Positions 54,084-64,000 are shown, counted from the stretch's first letter. The stretch is 64,000 nucleotides of DNA from AP-15 sp963750195 (GCA_963750195.1 CAVVPS010000007.1:32288-96287); one strand, 5' to 3'. Notes: generated from the sequence alone by a model not told the origin. Numbers and translations: made by a program.

Positions 54084-55076
54084 ATGAGTGCGACCGGGCA
54101 GACTGCCGAGCTTTCCGAGGTAACCGCGGAGCGAGCGCAGAGATGGCGGCCGGCGCTCGCTGCGGTCGGCGGCAGCGTGATGGTGGGCTTCATGCCGATC
54201 GTCACCTTGCAGCTCTTCAAGGCCGGGATCAGCGCGCCGTCGATGCTGGTCTGGCGCTATGGTTTGGCGCTGGTTCCGCTGGCTGCGGCCTCGGCGATGG
54301 CGGGCTACAATTTCCGCGCCGCGCTGCAAGGCGGCGCTTGGCGAATTGCTGTGGTCGGGGCGACGCTCGGAGCCGGGCAGACGCTGTGTTTCTGGGAAAG
54401 CCTGCACACCCTCGACACCAGCATCGCGATCCTGTTGTTCTACACCTATCCGGCGCTGACGCTGGCGCTCGACCGGCTGATCTTCAAGCGGCCGATCCGA
54501 CTGCCGGCGGCGCTTTGCGTTACGATCATCCTGATCGGCGCGGGACTGATTACCGTTCCGGGGTTGCGCGGCGGCGGTCTCGACGCGCGCGGGCTGATGT
54601 GGATATTGCCGTCGCCGGTGATCTACGCGCTCTACCTCGCCGCGAATTCGGTGCTGATGCGCCCTCATCCGCCGCTGATCGGCGCGGTCTTTCTTTATCT
54701 CGGGCTGATCACGACGTTTGGGGCCGCCAGCCTCATTCTCGGTCTCGACATTCCGGCCTCGCCCAACACTTGGCTGCTGTTGGTGATGGTCGCGTTGGGG
54801 CCAGGCGCGCTGACCGTCGCGCTGTTCTGCTACAGCGTGCCGCGGCTCGGACCCGCCAGCTATGCGGTCATCGCCAATTGCGAGCTGGTGACCGTGATCC
54901 TGGTCGGCGTGGTGGCCTTGGGCGAAAGACTGACCGCGGCGCGGGCGACCGGCGCCGGCCTGATCCTTTGCGGCATCCTGCTGCACGCGATTTTTCCGCA
55001 GGCCAAACCCGCGCTGAACCAACGGTGTGTCCGCCATGCCGACGCATCGAGAGCGATCGAATTACACTCTATTTGA
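54084..55076 (+). CDS. EamA/DMT family transporter
   Basis: The 330-residue membrane protein has ten predicted helices and two EamA halves (GAGQTLCFWESLHTLDTSIA in the first, GPASYAVIANCELVTVILVG in the second, listed in part). DMT transporters move amino acids, nucleotide sugars or metabolites. ATG 54084 was chosen from a longer open frame because the upstream part overlaps the amidohydrolase tail. It could export or import the product of that enzyme. Confidence 0.9.
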   Translation: MSATGQTAELSEVTAERAQRWRPALAAVGGSVMVGFMPIVTLQLFKAGISAPSMLVWRYGLALVPLAAASAMAGYNFRAALQGGAWRIAVVGATLGAGQTLCFWESLHTLDTSIAILLFYTYPALTLALDRLIFKRPIRLPAALCVTIILIGAGLITVPGLRGGGLDARGLMWILPSPVIYALYLAANSVLMRPHPPLIGAVFLYLGLITTFGAASLILGLDIPASPNTWLLLVMVALGPGALTVALFCYSVPRLGPASYAVIANCELVTVILVGVVALGERLTAARATGAGLILCGILLHAIFPQAKPALNQRCVRHADASRAIELHSI

Positions 55077-55225
55077 TAGCGTCAGAAATTTTTATCGATC
55101 TAGGAGAGAATTTTTAGAGACACCGTGGCCACGACGCGTTATAACAGCTTTCCATTAGGGTAAACGACCGCTTAATGCCCTTTTAGCGCGCCCCGCAGGG
55201 TGCCTTTGGCCGGAAAGGAAACAGC

Positions 55226-55290
55226 ATGGCCCGCTGCCCGAATTTCGTCCAAATCGTTCTCGTTATGTGCTTGTTGGCGGTCCCGGCGCA
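55226..55290 (+). CDS. Small exported protein, N-terminus only (cut by the junction)
   Basis: GGAAAGGAAACAGC precedes ATG 55226, a strong ribosome-binding site. The product starts MARCPNFVQIVLVMCLLAVP then AHG, a classic signal peptide. After about residue 22 the sequence abruptly becomes GC-rich, Ser/Gly/Arg-rich sequence. The mature protein is missing; the downstream sequence belongs to another organism. Confidence 0.5.
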
Positions 55291-55300
55291 CGGCACCGGT
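55275..55300. other. Probable chimeric junction: alphaproteobacterium to actinobacterium
   Basis: Left of here all genes are alphaproteobacterial; right of here all are actinobacterial core genes with much higher GC and GCC/CTG-rich codons. The break lies in the signal peptide gene. No integrase, transposase, tRNA or repeated ends mark the boundary. Confidence 0.75.
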
Positions 55301-55740
55301 CCCTGCTCGGCGGCTCGGTGTTCAGCCGATCTTCCTCCCCGCTGGGCCTGAGTTCTCCGCTGGGCCGCTCGTCCCGGTCCGGACGGCCGGGGGTCTTCGG
55401 CGGGCCTGCGTCGCTCGGCCGATCCTCATCGCTCCGGCACCGCGGCAACCTGATGCGTTCGGCGGGCGGCGGGCTGGCCGGACCGAAGTCACCGGGCCGG
55501 GGCTGGCTGCGCGGCGCATCCTCGCGTAGCCAAGCAGGGACCCGTAGCTCACTGGGCCATAATTCCCTGGGGCGCGGCGCGTTCGGCCGGCGGCGGATGG
55601 GCCAGGGTTTCCGGGGCTTGCGGGGTTTCCGGGGCTGGCCCGGCACAGGGCCGCCCCGGCTGAAGGCGGGACCCCGAGCCCGGCTGCGCATGCCGCACCC
55701 GAAGGTGAAGCGGAGATGGCGGACAGGAGGTTACCGATGA
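55291..55740 (+). CDS. Basic low-complexity protein, possible MreD C-terminal tail (partial)
   Basis: The plus frame that ends at TGA 55738-55740, overlapping the mrdA ATG at 55737, encodes a Ser/Gly/Arg/Leu-rich tail: SPLGLSSPLGRSSRSGRPG, RGAFGRRRMGQGFRGLRGF and RMPHPKVKRRWRTGGYR. In actinobacteria the gene before mrdA is mreD, whose product can end in a disordered tail, so this may be its C-terminus. No membrane helices are left because the 5' part is replaced at the junction. The identity is uncertain, and the frame may also contain indels. Confidence 0.35.
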   Translation, partial: RHRSLLGGSVFSRSSSPLGLSSPLGRSSRSGRPGVFGGPASLGRSSSLRHRGNLMRSAGGGLAGPKSPGRGWLRGASSRSQAGTRSSLGHNSLGRGAFGRRRMGQGFRGLRGFRGWPGTGPPRLKAGPRARLRMPHPKVKRRWRTGGYR

Positions 55741-57846
55741 ACACGGCGTCGCGGCGCCGGCTGCTGGTGCTCTACGTGATCGCGGCCGCCATGCTGATCT
55801 CGCTGGGTGGCCGGCTCTGGTACCTGCAGGTGATGAACAACACCGCCTTCACCAAGCTCGCCGCCGCGAACCAGACCAGGAACGTCATCGTGCCCGCGGT
55901 CCGCGGCCAGATCCTGGACGACGTAGGCAACCGGCTGGTCACCAACCAGACGGCCCTGGTCGTCTCGGTGGACATGATGAACCTGTCCCAGCAGCCCGGC
56001 GGCGCCGCACCGGTGCTGCACCGGCTGGCCCCGCTGCTCGGCATGTCCTACAAGCTGCTGACCTCCAAGACCCGGCTGTGCACCGCCGGCGTCCCGCAGC
56101 CCTGCTGGGCCGGCTCGCCCTACCAGCCCATCCCGGTGGATCAGCACGTCTCCGCCCGGGTGGCACTGCAGGTGATGGAGGAGCAGAAGCAGTTCCCCGG
56201 GGTAACCGCACAGGTCCAGCCGGTAATCGACTACCCGCAGCCGGACGGGGCCAATCCGGCTCAGGTGCTCGGCTACCTGCAGCCGATCACTCCGCAGGAG
56301 ATCAAGAGCCGGCACCTGCCGGTGACCGGCTTCTCCGGCGTGGACCTGGTGGGTCAGGCCGGCCTGGAGGCCCAGTACGACAGCCAGCTCCGCGGTAAGG
56401 CCGGGACTCAGGTGGTGTCGGTCAACGCCGCGGGGGACGTCACGGGCACCGTCAGCCAGGCCCAGCCGGTCAACGGCGATGACCTCGTGACCAGCCTCAA
56501 CGCGCAGATCCAGGCCGACGCCCAGAAGGCCCTGGGCGGCGCCATCTCCCGGTCGCGGGCGTCCGGGAACGCCGCCAACCAGGGCGCCGCGATCGTGATG
56601 ACGACCACCGGCCGGGTGGTGGCGATGGCCAGCTACCCGGACTACGACCCAAGCGTGTGGACCGGCGGCATCTCCCAGCAGGAGTTCAACGCGCTGTTCG
56701 GCACCGCCGGCGGCCAGCCGATCATCAACTGGACCACCCAGGGCCAGTACGCCCCGGGCTCCACCTTCAAGGTCACCTCGACGGCCGCCGCGGTGGCCGA
56801 CGGGTACCCGCTGAACGGCCTGTATAACTGTCCCGGCTCGGTCAGCATCGCCGGCCATACCTTCAGCAACGACGGCGAGCCGAGCCTCGGCGACATGACG
56901 TTCTCCGAGGCGCTCATCCAGTCCTGCGACACCGTGTATTACAACCTCGGCTACGACATGTACCTCAGCGTACAACGCCAAGGCCAACGCGATGAGGTCG
57001 CCGAACGCTCCGGTGCAGAAGATGCAGAAGATGGAGCTGGACTGGGGCTTCGGGAAGGACACCGGATCGACCTGCCCGCCGAGTCGACCGGGACCATCCC
57101 GACCAGGCAGTGGCTGTACTACCTGTGGAAGGACAACGCCCACACCGGCCAGAACTGGTGCAAGAACGGCCGGCAGTTCGGCTCTTACGTGCAGCAGATC
57201 GAGTGGCAGGACTGCCAGAGCGGCTGGGTGTGGGAACCGGGCCAGGCGGCCATCGCCGCGATCGGCCAGGGCTACGTGACCGTCACGCCCGCTGCAGCTC
57301 GCCAACGCCTACGTCGCGCTGGCCAACGGCGGGACGCTGTACAGCCCGCGGATCGGCGAGGCGCTGGTGTCGCCGATCACCGGCCAGGTGGTGCAGCGGA
57401 TCAACCCGCCTGTGGTCCGGCACCTGCCGGTCTCTGGCGGGACGCTCGCGTACATCCGCAACGCGCTGGCCGGCGTGGTGACCCAGGGCACCGCGGCCGG
57501 CGCCTTCGGCGGCTTCCCGCTCAATCAGGTCTGCGTGGCGGGCAAGACAGGTACCGCCCAGCTGTTCGGCAAGAACGCGACCTCGGTCTTCGCCTCGTTC
57601 GCGCCGTGCCAGGACCCGAAGTACGTGGTCCTGGTCATGGTGCCGGACTCCGGCTATGGCGCCGACGTGGCGGCGCCCGCGGTCCGGCAGATCTGGGACA
57701 GCATCTACGGCCTGGAGGGGCACAAGGCCGCCGTGCCCGGCGGCCGGGTCCCTCCTCGCCGCCGCAGATCACTTCAGCCGGGCGATCACCGCGCCGTCCG
57801 GCTACGCCCCTCCGCTCCCTCTCCCTCTCACCACGGGGGGACGTGA
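55737..57846 (+). CDS. mrdA: Penicillin-binding protein 2 (class B PBP, MrdA), frameshifted
   Basis: This actinobacterial transpeptidase cross-links peptidoglycan with RodA during elongation. From ATG 55737 it has one transmembrane helix (LLVLYVIAAAMLISLGG), the PBP dimer domain, then SxxK in YAPGSTFKVTS, SCD in QSCDTVYYNLGY and KTG in AGKTGTAQLFG. Three or more indels break it. An extra T near 56,970 and a lost base near 57,060 compensate each other. An extra C near 57,290 moves the end to the next frame. The stop overlaps rodA as TGATG. Confidence 0.9.
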
Positions 57847-59080
57847 TGCTGGGCCGGTCGACGAGCTACACCGCGCGCGGTCTACCACGCCGCGGCCCGG
57901 GGTGTTCTTCGGCCGCCGTCCGCGGTCCCTGCTGGCCCGGGCGTTCGCCAGGAACTCCCCGCTCAGGCACATGGACTGGCTCCTGATCGTGGTGGTGCTC
58001 GGGCTGAGCGCGATCGGTATCCTGCTCGTCTGGTCGGCCACCCAGCCCAGCCTGCTCGCGGCCGGCCAGGACCCGCGCACCTATCTGAAGAAGCAGCTGC
58101 TCAACGTGATGATCGGGCTGGTCCTGATGGCCGGGGTCAGCTTCGTCGATACCAGGCAGCTGCGGACGCTGGGCGCCGGTCTTCTACGTCGCGACCGTGC
58201 TCGGCCTGCTGGCCGTGCTCACCCCGGTCGGCTCCGAGATCAACGGCGCGCACGCGTGGATCTCGCTGCCCGGCGGCTTCCAGGTCGAGCCGTCGGAGTT
58301 CGCCAAGGTCGCGCTCGATCGTGATGATGGCGACGATGTTCAGCCGGGTCCGGTCCCGGCCCCGGGACCCCGGCGGGCCTGGCGTCCGCTCGCTGCTGAT
58401 CGCGCTGGCCGTGCCGCGCCGCTGATCGGCCTGGTGGTGATCGAGCCGGCGTTGGGCGTGACCCTGGTGCTCGTCGTGATGACCGCTACCATGGTCGTGC
58501 TGTCCGGCCTGCGGCTGCGCATCATCGCCGGGCTCGCGGCCCTGGTGGCCGTGACCATCGCCGCGGCCGGCGGCCTGCACCTGCTGAAGTCCTACCAGCT
58601 CACCAGGTTCACCTCCTTCCTGCATCCGTACGCCGACCTGGCCGGGCCGGCTACAACGCGGCCCAGGCCAAGATCGCGGTCGGCTCCGGCGGGATGTTCG
58701 GTCAGGGCCTGTTCCACGGCCAGCTGGTGGCGGGCAACTTCGTCCCGTCCCAGCAGACCGACTTCATCTTCACCGTGGCCGGCGAGGAGCTCGGCTTCGT
58801 CGGCACCATCATGATCGTCTTCCTGCTCGGCGTGGTGATCGTCCGGGCGCTGCGCATCGCCACTCGCGCGGACGACCTGTTCGGCATGCTGGTCGCGTCC
58901 GGCATCGCGATGTGGTTCGCGTTCCAGTCGTTCGTGAACATCGGCATGACGATCGGCATCATGCCGATCACTGGCCTGCCGCTGCCTTTCGTCTCTTACG
59001 GCGGCTCCGCCGTCTTCGCCGACATGATCGCGATCGGCCTCCTCCAGTCGGTCCACCGCCGCCGCACCGTATTCGAGTGA
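57846..59080 (+). CDS. rodA: RodA/FtsW-type peptidoglycan glycosyltransferase, multiply frameshifted
   Basis: RodA polymerises glycan strands with PBP2. The start MLGRSTSYTAR at 57846 is followed in other frames by FARNSPLRHMDWLLIVVVL, LLVWSATQPSLLAAGQDPRT (in part), then LGLLAVLTPVGSEINGAHAW and the conserved QVEPSEFAKVA. The last frame has GGMFGQGLFHGQLVAGNFVP (in part), PSQQTDFIFTVAGEELGF and PFVSYGGSA, ending at 59080. At least five indels (about 57,880, 58,180, 58,310, 58,400 and 58,640) are needed. The hallmark motifs are present, so the gene is probably intact in nature. Confidence 0.85.
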
Positions 59081-59196
59081 CAGCGTCTTCGAGCGGCAGC
59101 CGTTTTGAGTGCAGCGTCTTGGGCGGAGCGGCTCACCCGCGTCTGCCGCCCGTTTGCAGCGGTGTCACCACGGCCCGTTCGGATAACTCTGTTTGG

Positions 59197-61148
59197 ATGC
59201 CTGTCGAATCGCTGTACTCAGCGCTTGAGCCGCTGCTGCCGCGCGTGCACAAGCCGATCCAGTACGTCGGCGGCGAGGTGGGCTCGGTCACCAGGGACTG
59301 GGACGCCGCCGACGTCCGGTGGGCGCTGTGCTACCCGGATGCCTACGAGGTCGGGCTGCCCAACCAGGGCATCCAGATCCTCTACGAGGTGCTGAACGAG
59401 CGCGAGGGCGTGCTCGCCGAGCGCACCTACACCGTGTGGCCCGACCTCGAGGCGCTGATGCGCGAGAACGGCGTGCCCCAGTTCACCGTGGACGCGCACC
59501 GGCCGGTCGGCGCCTTCGACGTGCTCGGGGTCAGCTTCGCCACCGAGATGGCGTACACGAACCTCCTCACCGTGCTCGACCTGGCGGGCATTCCTCTTTT
59601 TTCTTCCGAACGGACCCTGGCGCATCCCCTCGTGATCGCCGGGGGCCACGCCGCGTTCAACCCCGAACCGGTGGCCGACTTCCTCGACGTGGTGGTCCTC
59701 GGCGACGGTGAGCAGGCCGTGCTCGCGATCACGGACCTGATTCGCGACTGGAAGCGGGCCGGGCAGCCAGGCGGGCGGGACGGTTTGCTGCTCCGGCTCT
59801 CGACGGCGGCGTACGTGCCTCGTTTCTACGACGTAGAGTACTACCCCGATGGCTGTATATCAAAAGTAATTCCGAACCGTCCAGGCGTTCCGCCCACAGT
59901 TTCGAAATATACCGTGATGGACCTGGACGCCTGGCCGTATCCGCGCCAGCCCATCGTCCCGGTGGCGGAGACCGTGCACGAGCGGTACAGCGTCGAGATC
60001 TTCCGCGGCTGCACCCGCGGCTGCCGGTTCTGCCAGGCCGGAATGATCACCCGGCCGGTGCGGGAGCGGTCGATCACCACGATCGGCTCGATGGTCGCCG
60101 ACGGCGTGGCGGCCAGCGGGTTCGACGAGGTCGGACTGCTCTCGCTGTCCAGCGCGGACCATAGCGAGATCAACGAGATCGCCGTCGACCTGGCCGACTG
60201 CTACGAGGGGACCAACGTCGGCCTGTCGCTGCCATCCACCCGGGTGGATGCCTTCAACGTGACCCTCGCCGACGAGCTGAGCAGGAACGGGCGCAGGTCC
60301 GGGCTGACGTTCGCCCCGGAGGGCGGGTCCGAGCGGATGCGCAAGGTGATCAACAAGATGGTCACGGAAGAGGATCTGCTGCGCACCGTCACGACCGCCT
60401 ACGCCAGCGGCTGGCGGCAGGTGAAGCTGTACTTCATGTGCGGGCTGCCGACCGAGACGGATGCCGACGTCATGGCGATCGCGGGGCTGGCGCGCCGGGT
60501 GATCGCGGCCGGCCGGGAGGCGACCGGGCGGCGCGACATCAGGTGCACGGTGTCGATCGGCGGCTTCGTGCCCAAGCCGCATACGCCGTTCCAGTGGGCG
60601 GCGCAGTGCGCGCCCGAGGTGGTGGACGCCCGGCTGCACGCGCTCGGCGGCGCGCTGCGCGCGGACCGCGGCTACGGCAAGTCGATCGGGTATCGCTATC
60701 ACGACGGGCAGCCCGGCCTCATCGAGGGCCTGCTTTCCCGCGGCGATCGCCGGGTGGGCGGCGTGATCCTGGCGGCGTGGCGGGACGGCGCACGATTCGA
60801 CGGGTGGGGCGAGCACTTCTCGTTCGAGCGCTGGCAGCGGTGCGCCGAGACGGCGCTGGCCGGGGAGCCGGTGGATCTTGCATGGTATACTACGCGCGAA
60901 CGTGATTACAGCGAGGTGCTTCCCTGGGATCACCTGGACGCGGGTCTTGACCGCGACTGGCTGTGGCAGGACTGGCAGGACTCCATCGCTCCCGAGGGTT
61001 CGGGGACGCAACCGAGGTGGAAGATTGCCGCTGGACCCCGTGTTATGAATGTGGGGTTTGTCCTGCCATGGGTACCGAGATCCAGGTGGGTCCGACCGGG
61101 GAGCGCCTTGACGGGAGGCGACTGCTTCCCGTGGTTGGCGGGAGGTAG
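59197..61148 (+). CDS. TIGR03960 family B12-binding-domain/radical SAM protein
   Basis: This protein has an N-terminal Rossmann-like (B12-type) domain and a radical SAM domain with FRGCTRGCRFCQAG, the CxxxCxxC cluster motif, plus GLLSLSSADHSEINEI and LTFAPEGGSERMRKVINKM (in part). Start ATG 59197 (MPVESLYSALEPLLPRVHKP) is the family start. Near 61,000 a frameshift occurs; the correct end is VEDCRWTPCYECGVCPAMG to TAG 61146-61148. The role may be tRNA or protein modification; it is not settled. The next gene, DUF2344, normally pairs with it. Confidence 0.9.
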
Positions 61149-61149
61149 C

Positions 61150-61875
61150 GTGGCGGAGCCGGCAGCCCAGAGGCCTGCGGTGCAGCATCTGGTGGTCCGG
61201 TATGCTAAGCGTGGAAAGATGCGCTTTGCCAGCCACAGGGACGTGGCGCGCGCTTTCGAGCGGGGAGTGCGCAGGGCAGGGTTGCCGATTGCTTATTCTG
61301 CCGGGTTCACGCCGCATCCGAAGATTTCCTATGCGGGCGGTGCTCCGACCGGTGTGGCGAGCGAGGCTGAGTACCTGAGCATCGCGCTGACCGCCCGGCA
61401 GGCCGAGACGCAGGTGGGCCAGCGGCTAGATGCGGCGCTGCCTGATGGGATTGATGTGATCGACGTTACGGAAGATGCTCCAGGGGGCTCCGGGAGGTCC
61501 TCCCCCCGGGCCAGTACCGTCTTCGGCCACCTGGAGGCATCTGAGTGGCGAGTGGTTCTACCGGGCGTGGGACCGGCGGCGGCAGAGCAGGCCGTCGCGG
61601 GCTTTCTCACCCTGGACGAGGCGCCGGTGGAGCGCCTCACCGACAAGGGCGTCCGGCGTCTGGATGCCCGTGCGGCCGTGATCGAGATGAACGTAGTTCG
61701 GATGGAACCGATCACGACCGATCCTGACGGCGGCCAGCGTGCTGCCGCGACAGGCCAAGAAGATTGTGCCATTCTTCGAATGGTTGTTCTACATACGGCA
61801 CCTGCCGTGCGGCCCGAGGATATCTTGACCGCGCTGCGCGAACAGGAAGGCTTCGTCCGTCGTCGCCGCCTATGA
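61150..61875 (+). CDS. TIGR03936 / DUF2344 family radical SAM-associated protein
   Basis: The 241-residue protein begins at GTG 61150, behind GGGAGG, and has VVRYAKRGKMRFASHRDVARAFERG (in part), PIAYSAGFTPHPKISYA and ASEAEYLSIALT. DUF2344 is always next to TIGR03960 in actinobacteria and is thought to assist it. An apparent single reading frame fuses it to the upstream gene only because of an indel. The tail is Arg-rich (GFVRRRRL). Confidence 0.9.
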   Translation: MAEPAAQRPAVQHLVVRYAKRGKMRFASHRDVARAFERGVRRAGLPIAYSAGFTPHPKISYAGGAPTGVASEAEYLSIALTARQAETQVGQRLDAALPDGIDVIDVTEDAPGGSGRSSPRASTVFGHLEASEWRVVLPGVGPAAAEQAVAGFLTLDEAPVERLTDKGVRRLDARAAVIEMNVVRMEPITTDPDGGQRAAATGQEDCAILRMVVLHTAPAVRPEDILTALREQEGFVRRRRL

Positions 61876-62165
61876 CCACCCGGCTGGCGCAGGGCCCGCG
61901 GGCCCTGCTGACCGGGGAGGGTGTGTCATGACGGCGATGCGGCGATGCCAGGGAGCCGTACCCAACAAGACAGAGATAGGTTACGAGGTTCGGTGTTATC
62001 GGGCTCGCGCGGTAGCCGCGCGGGCTCAGGGCCGCCAGTGCGGCTCCGCCTGGGCCTTCGTTTACAACGTGCTCCCGTGCGGTGTGCGGGTACGTCGCGG
62101 AACGCCGCCAGCTGGCGGAACGCCGCGGTACCGCGCGCCCGGGAGCCTGACTGGAGATTGCCCGA
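61876..62165 (+). promoter_or_regulatory. Leader region of the ribonuclease E/G gene
   Basis: No supported gene lies in these 290 bases. The sequence is rich in inverted and direct repeats: GCGGAACGCCG occurs twice around 62,096-62,130, with CAGCTG between, and CGCGCGGTAGCCGCGCG forms a hairpin near 62,010. RNase E genes are often autoregulated through long leaders, so a structured untranslated leader is plausible. The promoter was not located. Confidence 0.35.
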
Positions 62166-64000
62166 ATGCTCGAGAACGAGCTGTACGACAGAGAATTCAA
62201 TGACAACGCGACGGGCGGGCGTGAGGCCAGCGAGCTGAACCCGGCCGTACCCGCGGCGGTGTTCCAGCCGCCGCAGGTGGTGTTCCAGCCGCCGCCGCGG
62301 CCCCGGCCCGAACCCGCGCCCGGCCCAGGCGGCCGGTTCCCGGCGCCGCGGCAGTACGCCGGGACCAGTACTGAGCCAAGTGCCGGGAAAGGTGGAGCGC
62401 CGAGGGGGCCGGGAGTTCCGGCGACGATGACGACGCCGCCGGCCCTGGCCGCCGCCGCAGGCGACGGCCAAGCCGCGGCCGGGGCAGGACCGGCGACCAG
62501 GACGCCGCGGCGGAAGCCGGCGATGGTCAGCCGGAGCCCCAGAGCGCCCAGGGTGGCGAAGGGACCCAGGCGGGGCCGCCGGACACCGCTGACGGCGGCG
62601 GCCAGCCGGAGCCGCAGGGCGCCAGGCGGCCGTCCTCCCGCACCCGCAGCCGCCGGACCAGCACCAGCACGGCCAGGGACGGCGACGCCTCCGACGGGAC
62701 GGCCGGCCCGGACGCGGCACCGGGAAGTGGCAGCGCGAACGACAATGGGGACGGCGACGCCAGCGGTTCGGCCGAGGATGACGCCGAGGCCACGGGCGGT
62801 AGCGCACGCCGGCGCCGGCGCAAGCGCCGCCGCGGTTCGGCCGACAGCCTGGCCGGGCCGGACTCGGTGGGCTCCGACGATCCGCCGGACACCGTCGTGC
62901 ACGTCCGCGAGCCGAACGGCAACGATGACGTGCGGTCGGTCAAGGGGTCGACCAGGCTCGAGGCCAAGAAGCAGCGGCGGCGCGAAGGCCGGGAGACCGG
63001 CAGGCGCCGCCCGCCGATCGTTACCGAGTCGGAGTTCCTCGCCCGCCGCGAGTCGGTCGAGCGGACCATGGTGGTCCGCCAGCGCAAGGACCGCACCCAG
63101 ATCGCGGTACTCGAAGACGGCGTGCTGGTCGAGCACTACGTGAACCGGTCCAGCCACCAGTCCTATGTCGGCAACGTCTACCTGGGCAAGGTGCAGAACG
63201 TCCTGCCGTCGATGGAGGCCGCCTTCGTCGACGTCGGCAAGGGCCGCAATGCGGTGCTCTACGCCGGCGAGGTGAACTTCGACGTCAGCGGGCTGGAGGG
63301 CCAGTCCAAGCGGATCGAGTCGGCGCTCAAGGCGGGTCAGTCGGTGATCGTGCAGGTCACCAAGGATCCGGTCGGGCACAAGGGGGCCCGGCTGACCAGC
63401 CAGGTCAGCCTGCCCGGCCGCTACCTGGTCTACGTGCCCGGCGCGTCCATGACCGGCATCAGCCGCAAGCTACCGGACACCGAACGGAACCGGCTCAAGC
63501 AGATCCTGAAGAAGGTCATGCCCGAGAACGCCGGCGTCATCGTCCGCACCGCGGCCGAGGGGGCGGCCGAGGAAGAGTTGTCCCAGGACGTCGCCCGGCT
63601 CGCCGCCCAGTGGGAGGCGATCGAGAAGAAGGCCAAGACGGCCAGCGCGCCCGCGCTGCTCTACGGCGAGCCTGACCTGACCATCCGGGTGATCAGGGAC
63701 GTGTTCAACGAGGACTTCAGCAAGCTCGTCGTGTCAGGCGACGAGGCCTGGGACGTGGTGGACAAGTACGTCAGGTACGTCGCCCCGCACCTCGCCGAAC
63801 GGCCCCCGCTGGCAGGGCAACCGGGACGCGTTCGCCGAGTACCGCATCGATGAGCAGCTGGCCAAGGCGCTGGAGCGCAAGGTCTGGCTGCCCAGCGGCG
63901 GGTCGCTGGTCATCGACAAGACCGAGGCCATGACGGTCGTCGACGTGAACACCGGCAAGTTCACCGGCCAGGCGGAACCTGGAGGAGACCGTCACCCGGA
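62166..64000 (+). CDS. rne: Ribonuclease E/G (Rne/Rng), partial and frameshifted
   Basis: The gene starts MLENELYDREFNDNATGG and has a Pro/Ala/Arg-rich extension, as in actinobacterial RNase E. The conserved part starts near 62,867: RTQIAVLEDGVLVEHYVNRS (in part), the S1 domain SYVGNVYLGKVQNVLPSMEA (in part), GHKGARLTSQVSLPGRYLV (in part) and NRDAFAEYRIDEQLAKALER. The catalytic DVNTGKF is near 63,940. Frameshifts occur in the extension (62,500-62,860) and near 63,810. The end of the gene lies outside the window. In actinobacteria it is followed by rplU-rpmA-obg. Confidence 0.9.

Noticed and set aside
59860..61317. 485-codon minus-strand frame
   Set aside because: It is antisense to the radical SAM gene with its CxxxCxxC motif.
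61712..63379. 555-codon minus-strand frame
   Set aside because: It is a GC-rich shadow of the RNase E extension and DUF2344 tail.
55300..64000. Horizontal transfer of an actinobacterial wall cluster into the alphaproteobacterium
   Set aside because: The block is a core, syntenic chromosome segment with no mobile-element boundary and ends abruptly in a foreign gene; assembly chimera explains it better.

Overview
The window joins two unrelated genomes. Positions 1 to about 55,280 look alphaproteobacterial, probably a soil or freshwater Rhodospirillales/Hyphomicrobiales-type lineage. The evidence is a tldD / ctaC-ctaD-ctaB-ctaG-ctaE-DUF983-SURF1 aa3-oxidase cluster, plant-type GshA, EgtB/EgtD, RlmN, ArgG, OtsBA, DUF1127 and GcvA-like LysR genes. 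From about 55,280 to the end the sequence is richer in GC and carries the conserved high-GC actinobacterial order (mreD-like)-mrdA-rodA-TIGR03960 radical SAM-DUF2344-rne. The change falls inside the N-terminus of a small exported alphaproteobacterial protein, so an assembly chimera is much likelier than gene transfer.

Layout. 0-5 kb: end of gshA, two glycoside hydrolases and tldD. 5.3-13.1 kb: cytochrome c oxidase structural and assembly genes, then an M32 carboxypeptidase. 13.1-15.3 kb: ergothioneine genes egtB and egtD. 15.3-22.4 kb: housekeeping genes (IalB-like protein, rlmN, argG, hydrolases, NnrU, DUF167, YggT) and a decayed DinB gene. 22.5-25.7 kb: tRNA-Ala(CGC) and a MASE1/CHASE hybrid histidine kinase. 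25.6-31.9 kb: an accessory cassette bracketed by 273-bp direct repeats, holding a broken methyltransferase, a methyltransferase/coiled-coil/glycosyltransferase fusion, a second glycan-type gene and phage-like and UreG-like remnants. 31.9-40.8 kb: a GST, then (minus strand, reading leftward) otsB-otsA-glk followed by DUF1445, DUF4392, murL and murD2. 41-55 kb: phenylalanine hydroxylase, N-formylglutamate amidohydrolase family protein, oxidoreductases, LysR, DUF1127, a CmcJ/NvfI oxygenase, cyclase, NHL, amidohydrolase and EamA genes, plus a GIY-YIG nuclease gene flanked by inverted REP-like repeats.

The most interesting system is the tightly packed operon encoding both halves of D-glutamate cyclase (DUF1445 and DUF4392) with MurL and a MurD2-type ligase. 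MurD2/MurL make D-Glu at the level of the peptidoglycan precursor, so no free D-Glu is needed; the cyclase would remove free D-Glu. Many genes at 16-39 kb, and nearly all actinobacterial genes, carry single-base frameshifts. Several are normally essential, so sequencing or assembly indels are suspected there. The accessory-cassette remnants look like genuine decay. No rRNA, CRISPR array, transposase or intact prophage was seen.
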